From Mycosarcoma maydis (taxonomy: Eukaryota > Basidiomycota > Ustilaginomycetes > Ustilaginales): 64,000 nt of DNA. Below are positions 1 through 9,480 of this stretch, in pieces. The position numbers and the translations under genes are program-made. The stretch's first letter is position 1; every line of letters starts with the position of its first letter. Below the pieces are notes generated by a model. The model was not told the DNA's origin. It saw nothing but the letters and a program-made list of their open reading frames with translations, and did no database searches. The stretch is from positions 124,001-188,000 of the forward strand of contig NC_026491.1 in NCBI RefSeq assembly GCF_000328475.2. The letters run 5' to 3'.

Positions 1-2
1 AG

Positions 3-1805
3 CGCAGACATAAGCGTGAACTCGATCGTATACGCAGCAAGCTCGAACGCGAACGACGCGGTCGGCTCGTTGAACTTGAGACGCATCTTGACGCGCTGTC
101 CGAGTTGCAAGAATCCGAACGTCGACACGTGGCAGAGCTGCTGGATCAATGGAGAGCACAATCGCAAGAGTCATCCTCATCTAGCGTGCATCCGCCATCG
201 CTGCCATCGACACCGTCAAGACCGGAAACAGTAGCCTACAACATGCACACGAACTGGTTGCAACTCGAAGAGAGCCTACGTGATGGTGGCTCAAGCCATT
301 CCAAAGGCCAAAGGGTGCTCGCCGAGGCCGAGAAGCAGGTCTACCAGACAATCGCCGCTCAACTTAGATCAGGCGAGGCTCCACATCCGTTGCCTGCGCT
401 GGATCAAGAAATGGACACTCCGCTCGATGCAACACATGATGCAACTCCACCCCTCTCTCTGACTTCGCTAAATGCAATGCACCATTCGCTCACAAAGACC
501 TACGACCGAGCAACCTCGCCTCTCTCAGCGTCGATCTATCAAGACTGTGCCATGCTCTCGTCGCTCATGGCTGTGCCGGTGTTTTGGACGGGTGACGGCA
601 CACGCACAGGCGGAGGCCGGATTCACGAAGCAGAAGCATATGCTGCCTCGCTCGTCCGTTCGGGATTTGCAGATCTGGTGGCGAGCGAGGACAGCGACGT
701 GCTGCTGTACGAAGCGCCTCTTTTACGCGGGCTGATGGGTGGGATACGCACTGCTGGCGGCTTGAGCACCGACAGAGGTGCGAGAGGAAAGCTCGAGGTT
801 GTCTGCGGAACTCGAGCACGTACCCGCCTGTTTCCACGCTCAGACCTCCACAAGTTGATCCCAGAAGTCTCGAGTGCTCAAATTGTCAATGCGCGAGAAG
901 GCCAATCGGACGTATACGAGCGATTATCCCGTTCGCTCATGCTTGACTTCGCCCTTCTCTGTGGCACCGACTTCAACCGTACGATTCCAGGTATCGGACC
1001 GAAAACAGCGTTGCGTCTACTGAAAGAACACGGTAGCATCTCGACTATCCTACGCAAAGAGTCGAAAAAGTTTCGCCCGCCAGATGGATTGTCGATCCGA
1101 GAGTATGAGACCGAAATCCGACATGCGAGGATGGTGTTTCTGCAACCGCCCAAGGTGCGAGCTGCGGCAAGGTCGATACTGGGTAGTGCGGCATCGATCG
1201 AGGCTGCTGCATCGCAATCGAGGGTGGGTAACAGTGTCGAAAGCGTACTGTTTGGTGAGGATTCCGTGGCGCCGCAGCAAGTTGTGGCTCATGGTGGCAC
1301 GCCAGATGCCGCAGGTGCGCTGGATGCTGCAGTCAACACATACTGCACCGCAGAGCTCGCCTTGGACACGCACGTGTCGGAGCTCTCCACCGACACAGCG
1401 ACCGATTCGGCCGCAACAAACTCGACCGCCGCCTCCACCACCGCTCCAGGAATCCTGTCGTACGACCGCCAACGCGTACACCACTTTCTCCGCTCACACG
1501 GCGTCTTCCGCGCGCCTGACACCCATCCCCACTGGCCACTGGAAACGTTGGACCATCCCGAATCACGCCAACAAGAGTGGCGCGATCTGCTCGACCTCGA
1601 ACTCGGCCTCACCTCTCCCAGCCGCGACAGTACGGCCATCGAACCAGACGATGCGCGCCGAGCAACAAACGCGCGCTTGCAAATCGCAACTCTAGGTGCA
1701 GATTTCTTTGGAGAACGCCAAGTCGTCGCTTGTTGGCAACCGCATATGGAACAACAGCTGAGGAAAGGGACGAGCGACGCACTGCCGAATCGGCCCGAGT
1801 CCTAG
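3..1805 (+). CDS. XPG/FEN1-like structure-specific nuclease, 5' partial
   Basis: The frame is open from the left window edge, so the start lies outside; the first in-window start-like codon (TTG at 105) is not a real start. The visible part carries the XPG internal region: an E-A-E-A-Y acidic helix near 630, the catalytic S-E-D-S-D motif near 690, and a helix-hairpin-helix G-I-G-P-K-T-A preceded by L-L-C-G-T-D-F near 955-1015. FEN1, EXO1 and XPG family nucleases have these in this order and use the acidic residues to bind two metal ions and cut branched DNA. The N-terminal XPG_N part is not visible. The first 50 in-window residues are Arg/Glu-rich and probably helical. The tail after about 1150 is low-complexity Ala/Thr/Ser-rich and shows no PCNA-binding box that I recognise. 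Which subfamily it belongs to (EXO1, GEN1, RAD2 or a divergent clade) cannot be settled from this fragment. Confidence 0.85.
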   Translation, partial: RRHKRELDRIRSKLERERRGRLVELETHLDALSELQESERRHVAELLDQWRAQSQESSSSSVHPPSLPSTPSRPETVAYNMHTNWLQLEESLRDGGSSHSKGQRVLAEAEKQVYQTIAAQLRSGEAPHPLPALDQEMDTPLDATHDATPPLSLTSLNAMHHSLTKTYDRATSPLSASIYQDCAMLSSLMAVPVFWTGDGTRTGGGRIHEAEAYAASLVRSGFADLVASEDSDVLLYEAPLLRGLMGGIRTAGGLSTDRGARGKLEVVCGTRARTRLFPRSDLHKLIPEVSSAQIVNAREGQSDVYERLSRSLMLDFALLCGTDFNRTIPGIGPKTALRLLKEHGSISTILRKESKKFRPPDGLSIREYETEIRHARMVFLQPPKVRAAARSILGSAASIEAAASQSRVGNSVESVLFGEDSVAPQQVVAHGGTPDAAGALDAAVNTYCTAELALDTHVSELSTDTATDSAATNSTAASTTAPGILSYDRQRVHHFLRSHGVFRAPDTHPHWPLETLDHPESRQQEWRDLLDLELGLTSPSRDSTAIEPDDARRATNARLQIATLGADFFGERQVVACWQPHMEQQLRKGTSDALPNRPES

Positions 1806-1935
1806 CAGATAGTGCATCTCAACATCTCGACAACATCATCAAGTCCATATATGGTTCACTCCGTTAGCCTCTGTGACTAGGCGCATCATCCTGCCTGAGT
1901 AAAATATATAATTTGTTCAAAAGGTGGTCAAAAAA

Positions 1936-2034
1936 TGATTTCTGCCGGGTTCGAACCGGCGACCTCCTCCGTAAGCCCTAACGTTCTGATCAGAATTGTT
2001 AAGGAGACGCGCTAACCAACTGCGCCAAGAAACC
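1936..2034 (-). tRNA. tRNA-Val(AAC) with a 25-nt intron
   Basis: Folding the minus strand by hand gives a complete cloverleaf. The acceptor stem GGTTTCT pairs with AGAAATC (one G-U pair) and the discriminator is A. The D stem is GCGC/GCGC, the anticodon stem TCTCC/GGAGG, and the T arm GCCGG-TTCGAAC-CCGGC. The anticodon loop reads TTAACA...C with anticodon AAC (valine), interrupted after position 37 by an intron at 1972-1996. The intron contains GTTA, which can pair with the anticodon, as usual in eukaryotic pre-tRNAs. A T-run immediately follows the 3' end on the minus strand and would act as the RNA polymerase III terminator. The mature length is 74 nt. Confidence 0.95.
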
Positions 2035-2366
2035 GCTTCATGTCAACTACTCAGTTTTATTGACATTATTATTGCAACTGTTCTGTATCAGGAAAGGATC
2101 GTGTGTAATACCGCTCACGTTGCAGTCACACTTGTCCTAAGATGTTGTGCTTCCTTCAGACGGGAGATTAGATCGCAATTCTGTCTCTCACTCTTACCAC
2201 GGTAACCATGCCTGTCCGCTCTCGGAATGCATGCGCCCAGGCGGACAAGGGGTGTGTCTCATTCATTATATATTTGAACAGAAGCTTCGGGAAGTAAAAA
2301 GAACTGTCGACATGCAGACATAAAAAATGCCGAAAAAAGAAAAGCCAAAAACAAAAAAGAAATTGA

Positions 2367-2472
2367 CTCCCAATAGGGGGCTCGAACCCCTGACATTCAG
2401 ATAACAAGACCAAGAACTTCTTGGAGACCTTTGCTTAAAAGTCTGACGCTCTACCGACTGAGCTAATCGGGA
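2367..2472 (-). tRNA. tRNA-Lys(UUU) with a 33-nt intron
   Basis: Hand folding of the minus strand gives acceptor TCCCGAT/ATTGGGA with discriminator G, D stem GCTC/GAGC, anticodon stem TCAGA/TCTGA, and T arm AGGGG-TTCGAGC-CCCCT. The loop CTTTTA|A holds anticodon TTT (lysine) and is split after position 37 by an intron at 2403-2435. The intron carries CAAAGG, able to pair with the UUU anticodon, and a perfect 7-bp inverted repeat (2410-2424). The mature length is 73 nt. It lies about 330 bp from the tRNA-Val gene on the same strand. A T-rich stretch on the minus strand downstream (around 2352-2363) can serve as terminator. Confidence 0.96.
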
Positions 2473-3120
2473 TGGAGTTTGTCTGCTTTTGACAAGATAG
2501 GAGGCTGGTACATATATATATCATAGAAATTGGTAATAATCTGACCAAGGTCTTTTTCTTCAGGGAGTCACAGAGGTTCGCTGCAATCGTGAAGATGTTG
2601 GAGTAATGTCCTATGAGCGTAGGATGGACAAATGCATGTAGGAAGAATGTCGCGGCTTGATGTATGCGGAAGAAAGGTTCGGACCACTTTGCAGTCACGA
2701 TCTGGTCCATCAGCAAACGAAGGCAAGGTGCGTCGGACTGAGGAGCTAGGCGGCTAGACTCGGCACACTTCCCCGCCTTGCCATGCAAACGCAAGATGCG
2801 ATCGACAGCGGCCAGCTCAATGCGTGTCAGTGCCAAGGTCGTCTGGTTCTCATCAAGTCCAGGTTTCTTGGAATGACACAGCGGACACACACCTCTACCT
2901 TGACTCGGCGACGAAACCCACGAAGTGGAACAAGTGGAACAGAATCGTCCTCAAAGTCCGTTACGGAGAGCATGCCCACCCAGCTCTCGCCCTCGCTATC
3001 TCTCTCACATACAGCCATGGAAATGGGAAAAGGAACAAACGTATTGCAAACATCGAAAGGAAAGAGGTCAAGAAAGAGAATCAACGAAGGAGTTTAGGGA
3101 ACCGGCTCGTTCTTATCGTC
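2473..3120. other. intergenic, no supported gene
   Basis: This separates the tRNA-Lys 5' end from the V-ATPase G stop codon. A minus-strand open frame (2435-2890) runs into the tRNA, has no homology that I recognise and no supported ATG context, so it is not called. The region should hold the 3' UTR of the V-ATPase gene and the 5' flank of the tRNA. Confidence 0.6.
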
Positions 3121-3916
3121 TCAAGCCTTCTGCTGCTGAAGCTGAAGATTTCTGTGCAGCTCCGTCTTGACATCAACAACTCGGTCGAGCAGCTTGGCGA
3201 TAACCTGGTCGCGGTTAGCATCGAACGCCTTGTTGAGCTCCTCAAGCTTTTGCTCGGTTTCCTTGTCTACGGTGGTCTGCGAGCTGGAGGTCGATCCTTC
3301 GTGCTGTAGAATGACGCAATTGGGTGTTGTGAAGGACGAATGCACGAGAACGAGACAGGTTGGGAAGAGCAACAATGGTTAGAATTGCAGTGTGTTGGAA
3401 TAAGCGGTGGGAGGCATAGCTACTCACCTCCTTCTGGAAATCGTTGAATTCCTTCTCCTTGTTGGATTTGAGCTGTTCGATCTCTTTTGATGCTTCGCTG
3501 CGGGCATCCTTGAGCTTCTGAGTTCGGTCTGAGGTGGACAAGGATGGGTGGGGGATGTAGAACAGAGAGGAATAGAAGTTCCAGCAACGTAAGCGAACTG
3601 ATGGTGCGCAACATGTGCGAATGGTATTGCGATGGTGCATGGAAGTTGTGATAGCGAAAGTGTCTGTGCTGGCGTGTGATTGTCTACTTACAAGTTCGTG
3701 CCTTCTGGACGATCTTTGCGGCCTCCTTTTCGGCTTCAAGGAGGGTCTGGATACCCTGTGATTGCTGTGCGGCCTGCATGGAACAAGTTGGTGATTGGGA
3801 CGGACCAAAGGTTGAAGCAAAGGAGTGGTGAGCGCTTATGGCGTGTATGGATTTAGGGGCGGAGTGGAGCCGTGCTATTGTTGACGGTATTGCAGCGAGT
3901 GTATGATGCTTACCAT
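3121..3916 (-). CDS. VMA10: V-type proton ATPase subunit G (Vma10), four exons
   Basis: Subunit G is part of the peripheral stalk of the vacuolar H+-ATPase and pairs with subunit E to hold V1 to V0. Minus-strand exons: 3914-3916 (only the ATG), 3692-3773, 3428-3528 and 3121-3303. All introns have GT-AG ends (donors GTAAGC, GTAAGT, GTGAGT; acceptors CAG) and are 140, 163 and 124 nt. Joined, they give 122 codons. The start M-A-A-Q-Q-S-Q-G-I-Q leads into the family signature T-L-L-E-A-E-K-E-A-A-K-I-V, and the rest is a charged coiled coil ending in K-A. The family is usually 110-120 residues. Without the ATG-only exon the protein could start at an in-frame ATG just upstream of exon 2 (M-Q-A-A-Q), but the spliced start restores the family's N-terminus exactly. 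Confidence 0.93.
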
Positions 3917-5083
3917 CTTGAGTGTGCTCGTTGAATGACAAAATGCGATCGATGGTGATGCCGAGAAGCTGATGATATATCGGTGGAGGGCGATGGTTAT
4001 CAGAGAGTTGAAATTCGGCTTCCGTGTTCGTGGTACACGAGTGTTGTCAGAGGGGCATTTTGCTCCTGCGTTGCATCCGTGCGCCTGCCAAGCTGAACTC
4101 ACAACTAGGCGATCTTGTTCTAGATGGACGATTCGCAATTGTCTCTGCCCGATCTGGTCGCATCCGATTGAAACTGTCTACGGTTGACTCGTGACTTGGG
4201 CTATTCACAGTTCACTTAAGTTAAATAAAATAGTTAGCAACGAGACTCGCAACTTTCTAACAAACAGGCCAACTCAACCATGAAGGAGTAAACCGTCGAC
4301 GGTCGTGAACAAGCCAAACACGAAACAGAAAAATCACTCACAAGAGAGAGAGAGAGAGAGACGTGAGAAAGACAGACACACTCACCACGACTCACGTTCA
4401 GCAAAATAACTTTTCAGAACAGTCCCCCATCACGGAATCGTGAATCACGAATCAATCGTGAATGTTGAGAATATTCAATCACGAATATTTTCAAGTCAGA
4501 CCGGGCGAGTGACGAGTGAGTGGGACGCCGGGTTGGTCGAGATTCGTAATTCGTAATTCGTAATTCAGCAGGTTCACACGAGCAACCCGAACTCATCATG
4601 ACTTACTTGTTCCTGAGTCGAACCGCACAGACTTGCTGCTCGCTTCACCACCATTCACGATTGCTCCGGCTTTCCTTGCTCCTACACATACACTCACTTT
4701 TCTCAACTATCCACAATCCGCTGTTCGTCCCAAATCGCTCGTGTGCAGGGTTTTGCTGACGGTGACGACTCCTTGGACTGTACACTCGAGTTTACGCATC
4801 CGACCAAGATCGCAGTCAACCAATCTGACCGTGTCGCCGTCATCAGCGTCTTTTGATCTACTGGGCACAATTTTGTCATTATCCATCGCCAATGCCTGTT
4901 GCAACGTAATCCGGCTCATAAGATTCACCTTTGAGTCGCTGCCCATCTGCTACGAGCACGCCAAGTCGTCTAGGCAACTTCGGTCATTAGCGGACAGTCC
5001 ATTCATCACCACTCCCAGCTGGCATCCTTGACACTCACCGAATTGGGCTGCTAGCAATAGCTTCGTCACTATCACCAGAGAAC
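3917..5083. other. divergent intergenic region between V-ATPase G and symplekin genes
   Basis: It must contain both promoters and 5' leaders. Visible are an (AG)9 microsatellite at 4343-4361, several CGTGAAT/ATTCACG heptamers at 4435-4490, and a tandem ATTCGTA array at 4542-4566. A 132-codon open frame at 4633-5031 starts at a non-ATG codon, has no family features, and is best seen as leader sequence. Confidence 0.6.
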
Positions 5084-8000
5084 ATGGCAGCTCCGGCCAA
5101 CACCGACGCTCTTGGCTTGCTGAGCGCCGCTCTCAACTCGTCCGACAAGCAAGATGAAGCGCGTCACCTCTCCGAGCTTCACAATCTTTTAAAATTACAA
5201 CCTGGCAACATACCGATCCTTTTACCGTCCCTCATTTCTCTCTTGCCCAAAGCAAGCACGTCGCTTAGAACATGGATTGCCCAAGTCATGGACCTCGCCT
5301 TCTGTCGGCCCGCCCTCTCGCAAGACACAAAGGCCACTCTCGCAGTGCATGCACCTGAAGCCATCCTGTTGCTCATCAAAGATCGGGATCCGCGTCTCGC
5401 CAAGATTGCTGCACAGTGTTTTGCCAGCATGTATCCTGTCCTTTTCCGACTTGTCTGCAACGACCGCGCAAAGTCTAATCTCTGGCAGACCGTACAAGCC
5501 ATCAAGGCACAGGTTGTGCATCTCTTCGACCACGGAAGTCAAGGTGCAAAGCTCGCCGTCATCAAGTGCTACCAGCGCATCGTTCAAACCCAGTCGCGCG
5601 CATCCTCGGATCCTCGAGCTCAGCTCAGGAACGATGTCAGCCTCAGTAGCGTTCCAACATCACATCCTTTCCTCAATGCTGCCAGCCTGGAAGAAGAGGG
5701 CAACCGTCTCTTTGCCCAAATCGTCACCTTGATTTTCACAAGCGACGTCACCGACCTCATCATGGCCTCGGTCAACTCGTTGGCGATCCTCGCCAAGGCG
5801 CGTCCCCAGCTCGGTTCTGTCATCCTGCGCGCCATGACTACATGGACTCCGGCCAGCCTCACCAACCTCTCCCACACCCAAATACGCAACGTTGAGAAAA
5901 CGGTTCGCGTGTTTTATCTTCACTGCAGGCGTTTCCAGCTCGCTGGTCCCGAGGCTACTGCAATTCAAAAGGCTCTTGAAACGCAGCAGCGTCGTATGGA
6001 GGAGGGCGCCAAGGCGTACCAAGCACAGAAGGAGGCCGAAGCCAAGCGAAAGCGCGAGCAGATCGACGGAGAGCTCGAAGACACCAAAAGAATCAAGCTC
6101 GAGCATCATCAACAAGGTCAGGCAGAGGCATCTGCATTTGCATCTGCATCCCAACAAAATCATCCAGCAGCAGGCGAAGCTTTCCGCTACGCTTCCGTCA
6201 AGACAACAGGCGGGGTTGAGCGCAACCCTCTCGCCGCTTTCGATGTCCAGACGCTTCCCCTTGCGCTCGTCATTGACCTCATCATCGCCAATCTGCAAGC
6301 GCTCTCTGATCACGATCTCCAAACTGCCATTGCTAACATGCGCGCTAACTTGCCTCCGGACGCTTTCGCATCGCTGCAGCCAATACAATCTTCTGCAGGT
6401 CAAACACAAATGCCACCACCGCCGGGTCCTGCTCCAGGTCCTGCTCCAGGTCCACCGCCGCGACCGCCTCCCACGAACACAGTTCCAACAATAGCCAATG
6501 GCGACGGTACAACAGCATACGTCAAAACCGAGACAAACCCAGAAGACAGCACAAGTCTGGATGCTGCCAAAGATATCGTTCAGGACCCTCTCCAGATGGA
6601 CATGGCAGAGGCAGAGGAGGATCTCGAAGCATTGGAAGCAAGCGGTCGCGAAAGGAAACATCGACGCGGTGCGCAGACAGCAGAGGAGGATGAAGAAGAA
6701 GAAGAAGAAGAGGGAGAAGGAGAAGGAGAAGAAGGAGAGGAAGGAGACGAACTTTCGTTGGCGGTCATCGAGAACTTTGCACTTGCACCACCAGAGTATC
6801 TCTCCCTCAGCGAATCCGACACCCTCATCAAAGATACAATTGCGAGAATATGCGACTTTGGCTCGTCTGCATCGTCAGCACTTGACGCCAGTCCAGCTGT
6901 ACAGTCTGAAGCAGCTTCTCAGGCGCTTTGGTCTTCTTTGGTCATCCGTCTCGCGACACGCGGGTTTGCTGAGCCGCCTTATCCTGACATGGAATCATCG
7001 ATGCAACCCCAGCCGAAGATTGTGGGTGGACTCGAGCCGACGCGAACACTCTCTGCACAGGCCGACATTATTCGCACCTTGATGCTCGAATTCGCCAAGG
7101 CTGACTTTGCGCGTCGTACGCGATTTGTTGTCTCATGGATGGCAGAAGAATGGTTCTGCGATCGAGTTCATCGAAAGCAAGCTGCCTCAGCTGGCATCGC
7201 AAGCAAAGATCAATATCCGATATGGCTCGAGAAGCTCGTGCAAGCGTGGATTCCCACCATTGATGCAAAAGACCGTTCGCTTGCCAAATTTCTTGCTGAC
7301 CTGCCTGAAATCCCACCTACAGTGCTCGATCTTGTGGCAGCGCTTAGCAAGGACAAGGTGAAGATGGTAGCGGGCATGTCGACGTTGCAAGACATTTGCA
7401 TCTCGCGTCCTGCGCTGCGTGATCAGTCGGCGCAAAAGCTGCTGCAATTGACCAGGACGAGCGACCGAAGTACGAGGGCTCGAGCGATTATTGCGATCAA
7501 GCAGTGCGCGGTTGCGAATACGACTCTCGAAGCTACGATTCTGGCTTTTGCTCGTAGCAACTTGGATGTGCTGATCGAAACTCCGCAGCCGGCGGAGGCG
7601 GCGGAAACCGAGGAGGAGCAGGCCGAAGGAAAGACGACGACCGACGCCAATGGCGCGAACGGATATATAAAACCAGACGAAGATGCTTCGAAGAGCACGC
7701 TCGCAGACGTCGCCCAAGAGGAGGAGCAGCCAGAATCCACACATCCGACCAACACCGAGGACGTGCTCCGCTTTGTCGAACTGCCATTCTCCTTGTGCAC
7801 CAAGATCCCCGACATGCTCGACGAGATCTTCCTCGCGTATCCACGCACACCTCGGTTCGTTCAGCAAGCCATCGAGACACACATTGTGCAGCTCATCCGT
7901 GCACTCGGACCATCGCATCCGCGACTTGTCACGTTGCTGCGCAACTTTCCCGCTGGCGCCGACTCGCTGGCGCTGTGCATCCTCAAGACGCTGACCGAGA

Positions 8001-8812
8001 AATCTCGCACGCCGGCGATTGTTGAGCTGGTGAAGGAGTTGGTGGATTCGCGAGATGTGGATCCGCGCTTCCTGGTGCCCATCATGGCAGATCTGGACAA
8101 GGCCGAGATCATGAAGCGCTTGCCGCGCGTGGTGACGATTCTTGCATCGAGAGCACCCGAGGACCGGGCATTGATCAAGTCTGTTTTCCAGAGTATCGTC
8201 CAGATGCCGCCGCAAGGGTTTGGCTCAGTATCTTCCAATCTACCACGCGTGCGATCGACCGAGCTTCTCACGCCGGTGGAGCTGATGGGTCTGCTCCACA
8301 ATTCGGAACGAGAGATCGGGCTCAAGAATACGGTCGCCGCCATCCAGATTTGTTTTAGCATGACCGACGTCTATCGGTCCGAGGTACTGGCTGCGGTGCT
8401 CAATCAGATTGCAGAGGAGCCTTCGCTGCCGATGCTCTTCATGCGCACGGTGATCATGGCCGTGTCGACGTACAAGTCGCTCTCGGGCTATGTGGCGAGG
8501 AATTTGCTGTCGAGATTGATTACCAAGAAGATCTGGTTGAACGGTCCGTTATGGGACGGCTTTATTCTGTGTGCTAAGCAGACGGCGCCGAGCAGCTTTG
8601 GTGCGTTGATTCAGCTGCCACGCGAGCAGTTGAGGGAGGTGGTAGGTAGGCAGCCCGAGTTGAGGACCGGATTGGTGGAGTACTTGACCGGAAAGGCGGG
8701 TGGCAATCGGGCCAGGTTGGCGAGTTTTATGGACATGCTGGGTCCAGAGCCGGGCAGTGCTGATGCGGACGCGGCGGCGGCGCGCGAGGACCCCCGCGAT
8801 CCATCTGCGTAG
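5084..8812 (+). CDS. PTA1: symplekin / Pta1, scaffold of mRNA 3'-end processing
   Basis: A single exon of 1242 codons; the ATG is in a good context (AACATGG). Symplekin (Pta1 in yeast) is a nuclear HEAT-repeat scaffold that joins CPSF, CstF and the CTD phosphatase Ssu72 in the cleavage and polyadenylation complex. Residues about 1-350 are the helical N-terminal symplekin domain (L-L-P-S-L-I-S-L-L-P, then alternating HEAT-like helices). A Lys/Glu-rich coiled stretch follows at 305-330, a Pro/Gly/Ala tract at about 443-463, and a very acidic run at about 533-556. The C-terminal symplekin domain covers about 1060-1195 (L-T-P-V-E-L-M-G-L-L-H, then helices ending Q-L-P-R-E-Q-L-R). It is much longer than yeast Pta1 (785 residues) and near human symplekin (1274), because both conserved domains and disordered linkers are present. 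Large open frames on the opposite strand inside it are shadows. Confidence 0.93.
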   Translation: MAAPANTDALGLLSAALNSSDKQDEARHLSELHNLLKLQPGNIPILLPSLISLLPKASTSLRTWIAQVMDLAFCRPALSQDTKATLAVHAPEAILLLIKDRDPRLAKIAAQCFASMYPVLFRLVCNDRAKSNLWQTVQAIKAQVVHLFDHGSQGAKLAVIKCYQRIVQTQSRASSDPRAQLRNDVSLSSVPTSHPFLNAASLEEEGNRLFAQIVTLIFTSDVTDLIMASVNSLAILAKARPQLGSVILRAMTTWTPASLTNLSHTQIRNVEKTVRVFYLHCRRFQLAGPEATAIQKALETQQRRMEEGAKAYQAQKEAEAKRKREQIDGELEDTKRIKLEHHQQGQAEASAFASASQQNHPAAGEAFRYASVKTTGGVERNPLAAFDVQTLPLALVIDLIIANLQALSDHDLQTAIANMRANLPPDAFASLQPIQSSAGQTQMPPPPGPAPGPAPGPPPRPPPTNTVPTIANGDGTTAYVKTETNPEDSTSLDAAKDIVQDPLQMDMAEAEEDLEALEASGRERKHRRGAQTAEEDEEEEEEEGEGEGEEGEEGDELSLAVIENFALAPPEYLSLSESDTLIKDTIARICDFGSSASSALDASPAVQSEAASQALWSSLVIRLATRGFAEPPYPDMESSMQPQPKIVGGLEPTRTLSAQADIIRTLMLEFAKADFARRTRFVVSWMAEEWFCDRVHRKQAASAGIASKDQYPIWLEKLVQAWIPTIDAKDRSLAKFLADLPEIPPTVLDLVAALSKDKVKMVAGMSTLQDICISRPALRDQSAQKLLQLTRTSDRSTRARAIIAIKQCAVANTTLEATILAFARSNLDVLIETPQPAEAAETEEEQAEGKTTTDANGANGYIKPDEDASKSTLADVAQEEEQPESTHPTNTEDVLRFVELPFSLCTKIPDMLDEIFLAYPRTPRFVQQAIETHIVQLIRALGPSHPRLVTLLRNFPAGADSLALCILKTLTEKSRTPAIVELVKELVDSRDVDPRFLVPIMADLDKAEIMKRLPRVVTILASRAPEDRALIKSVFQSIVQMPPQGFGSVSSNLPRVRSTELLTPVELMGLLHNSEREIGLKNTVAAIQICFSMTDVYRSEVLAAVLNQIAEEPSLPMLFMRTVIMAVSTYKSLSGYVARNLLSRLITKKIWLNGPLWDGFILCAKQTAPSSFGALIQLPREQLREVVGRQPELRTGLVEYLTGKAGGNRARLASFMDMLGPEPGSADADAAAAREDPRDPSA

Positions 8813-9480
8813 TTGCCCTCTACCCGTGTGGTTGTTTCTGCAGAAATGCTCCGATTGCTGTCTATTGCATGTCCGCTATGATTCCATCATGCCAGAACTT
8901 CCTTGCCAAGATGCATATCATGCTTGCAGACCGACTTGTAAAACACCGCGGTTTTCGTTTTGACCACTATCCCGATCACATTCAGAATCCACGATAACGT
9001 CACAAAGCGATCACATCAACCACGAATATCACTCGATCCCAAACCGCGCACGTGTTTGGACGTACGTGCGTCTTGCATCTGCTGCCTGATCCAGGTCGGG
9101 TCGCTCTGATGCAACACACGTAGGACGTATCCCAAAAACGACAGAGTCAGTCGTGAGTGTTTGTGCGAGGACCGTCCTCGCTTCAGAAAGAAACACGCGT
9201 GAATCGTGATTGTCGAGCAGTGCTTCCGTTTCAGACTGCGTCATGTCAAGTACGTGCAAGTTGCAGAACTTGTGCAGCCTCGTCTACTCAGCATCAAACC
9301 CAAATTCAGTATAGTTTACTTAATCACGAATCATCCACGAACCACGAACCACAATCCACAATCCGCAATCCACATCGCGTATACTGTGAGAGAAAACACG
9401 CTGTGCCTTGACCGAGAAAATGCAGCGTGGGGAATATAATGACATAGCAGGATCCATGAATCATACAAGGGACTTGGGAT
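8813..9480. other. convergent intergenic region with 7-bp repeats
   Basis: The symplekin and OPT transporter genes converge here, so both 3' UTRs should lie in this stretch. A degenerate 7-bp-period array (AATCACG, ACGAACC twice, ACAATCC twice, GCAATCC) occupies 9322-9372. No gene is supported. Confidence 0.6.

Noticed and set aside
2435..2890. 151-codon minus-strand ORF next to tRNA-Lys
   Set aside because: It runs into the tRNA gene and has no recognised motif; nothing in the sequence separates it from chance.
4633..5031. 132-codon ORF in front of symplekin
   Set aside because: No ATG start, no family features, and it sits where the symplekin 5' leader should be.
5660..6661. 333-codon ORF opposite the symplekin gene
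   Set aside because: Antisense shadow. Its Cys/Trp/Arg-rich stretches mirror the Pro-rich and acidic linkers on the coding strand.
7187..8215. 342-codon ORF opposite the symplekin gene
   Set aside because: Antisense to conserved coding sequence, with Arg/Leu-rich composition typical of shadow frames.
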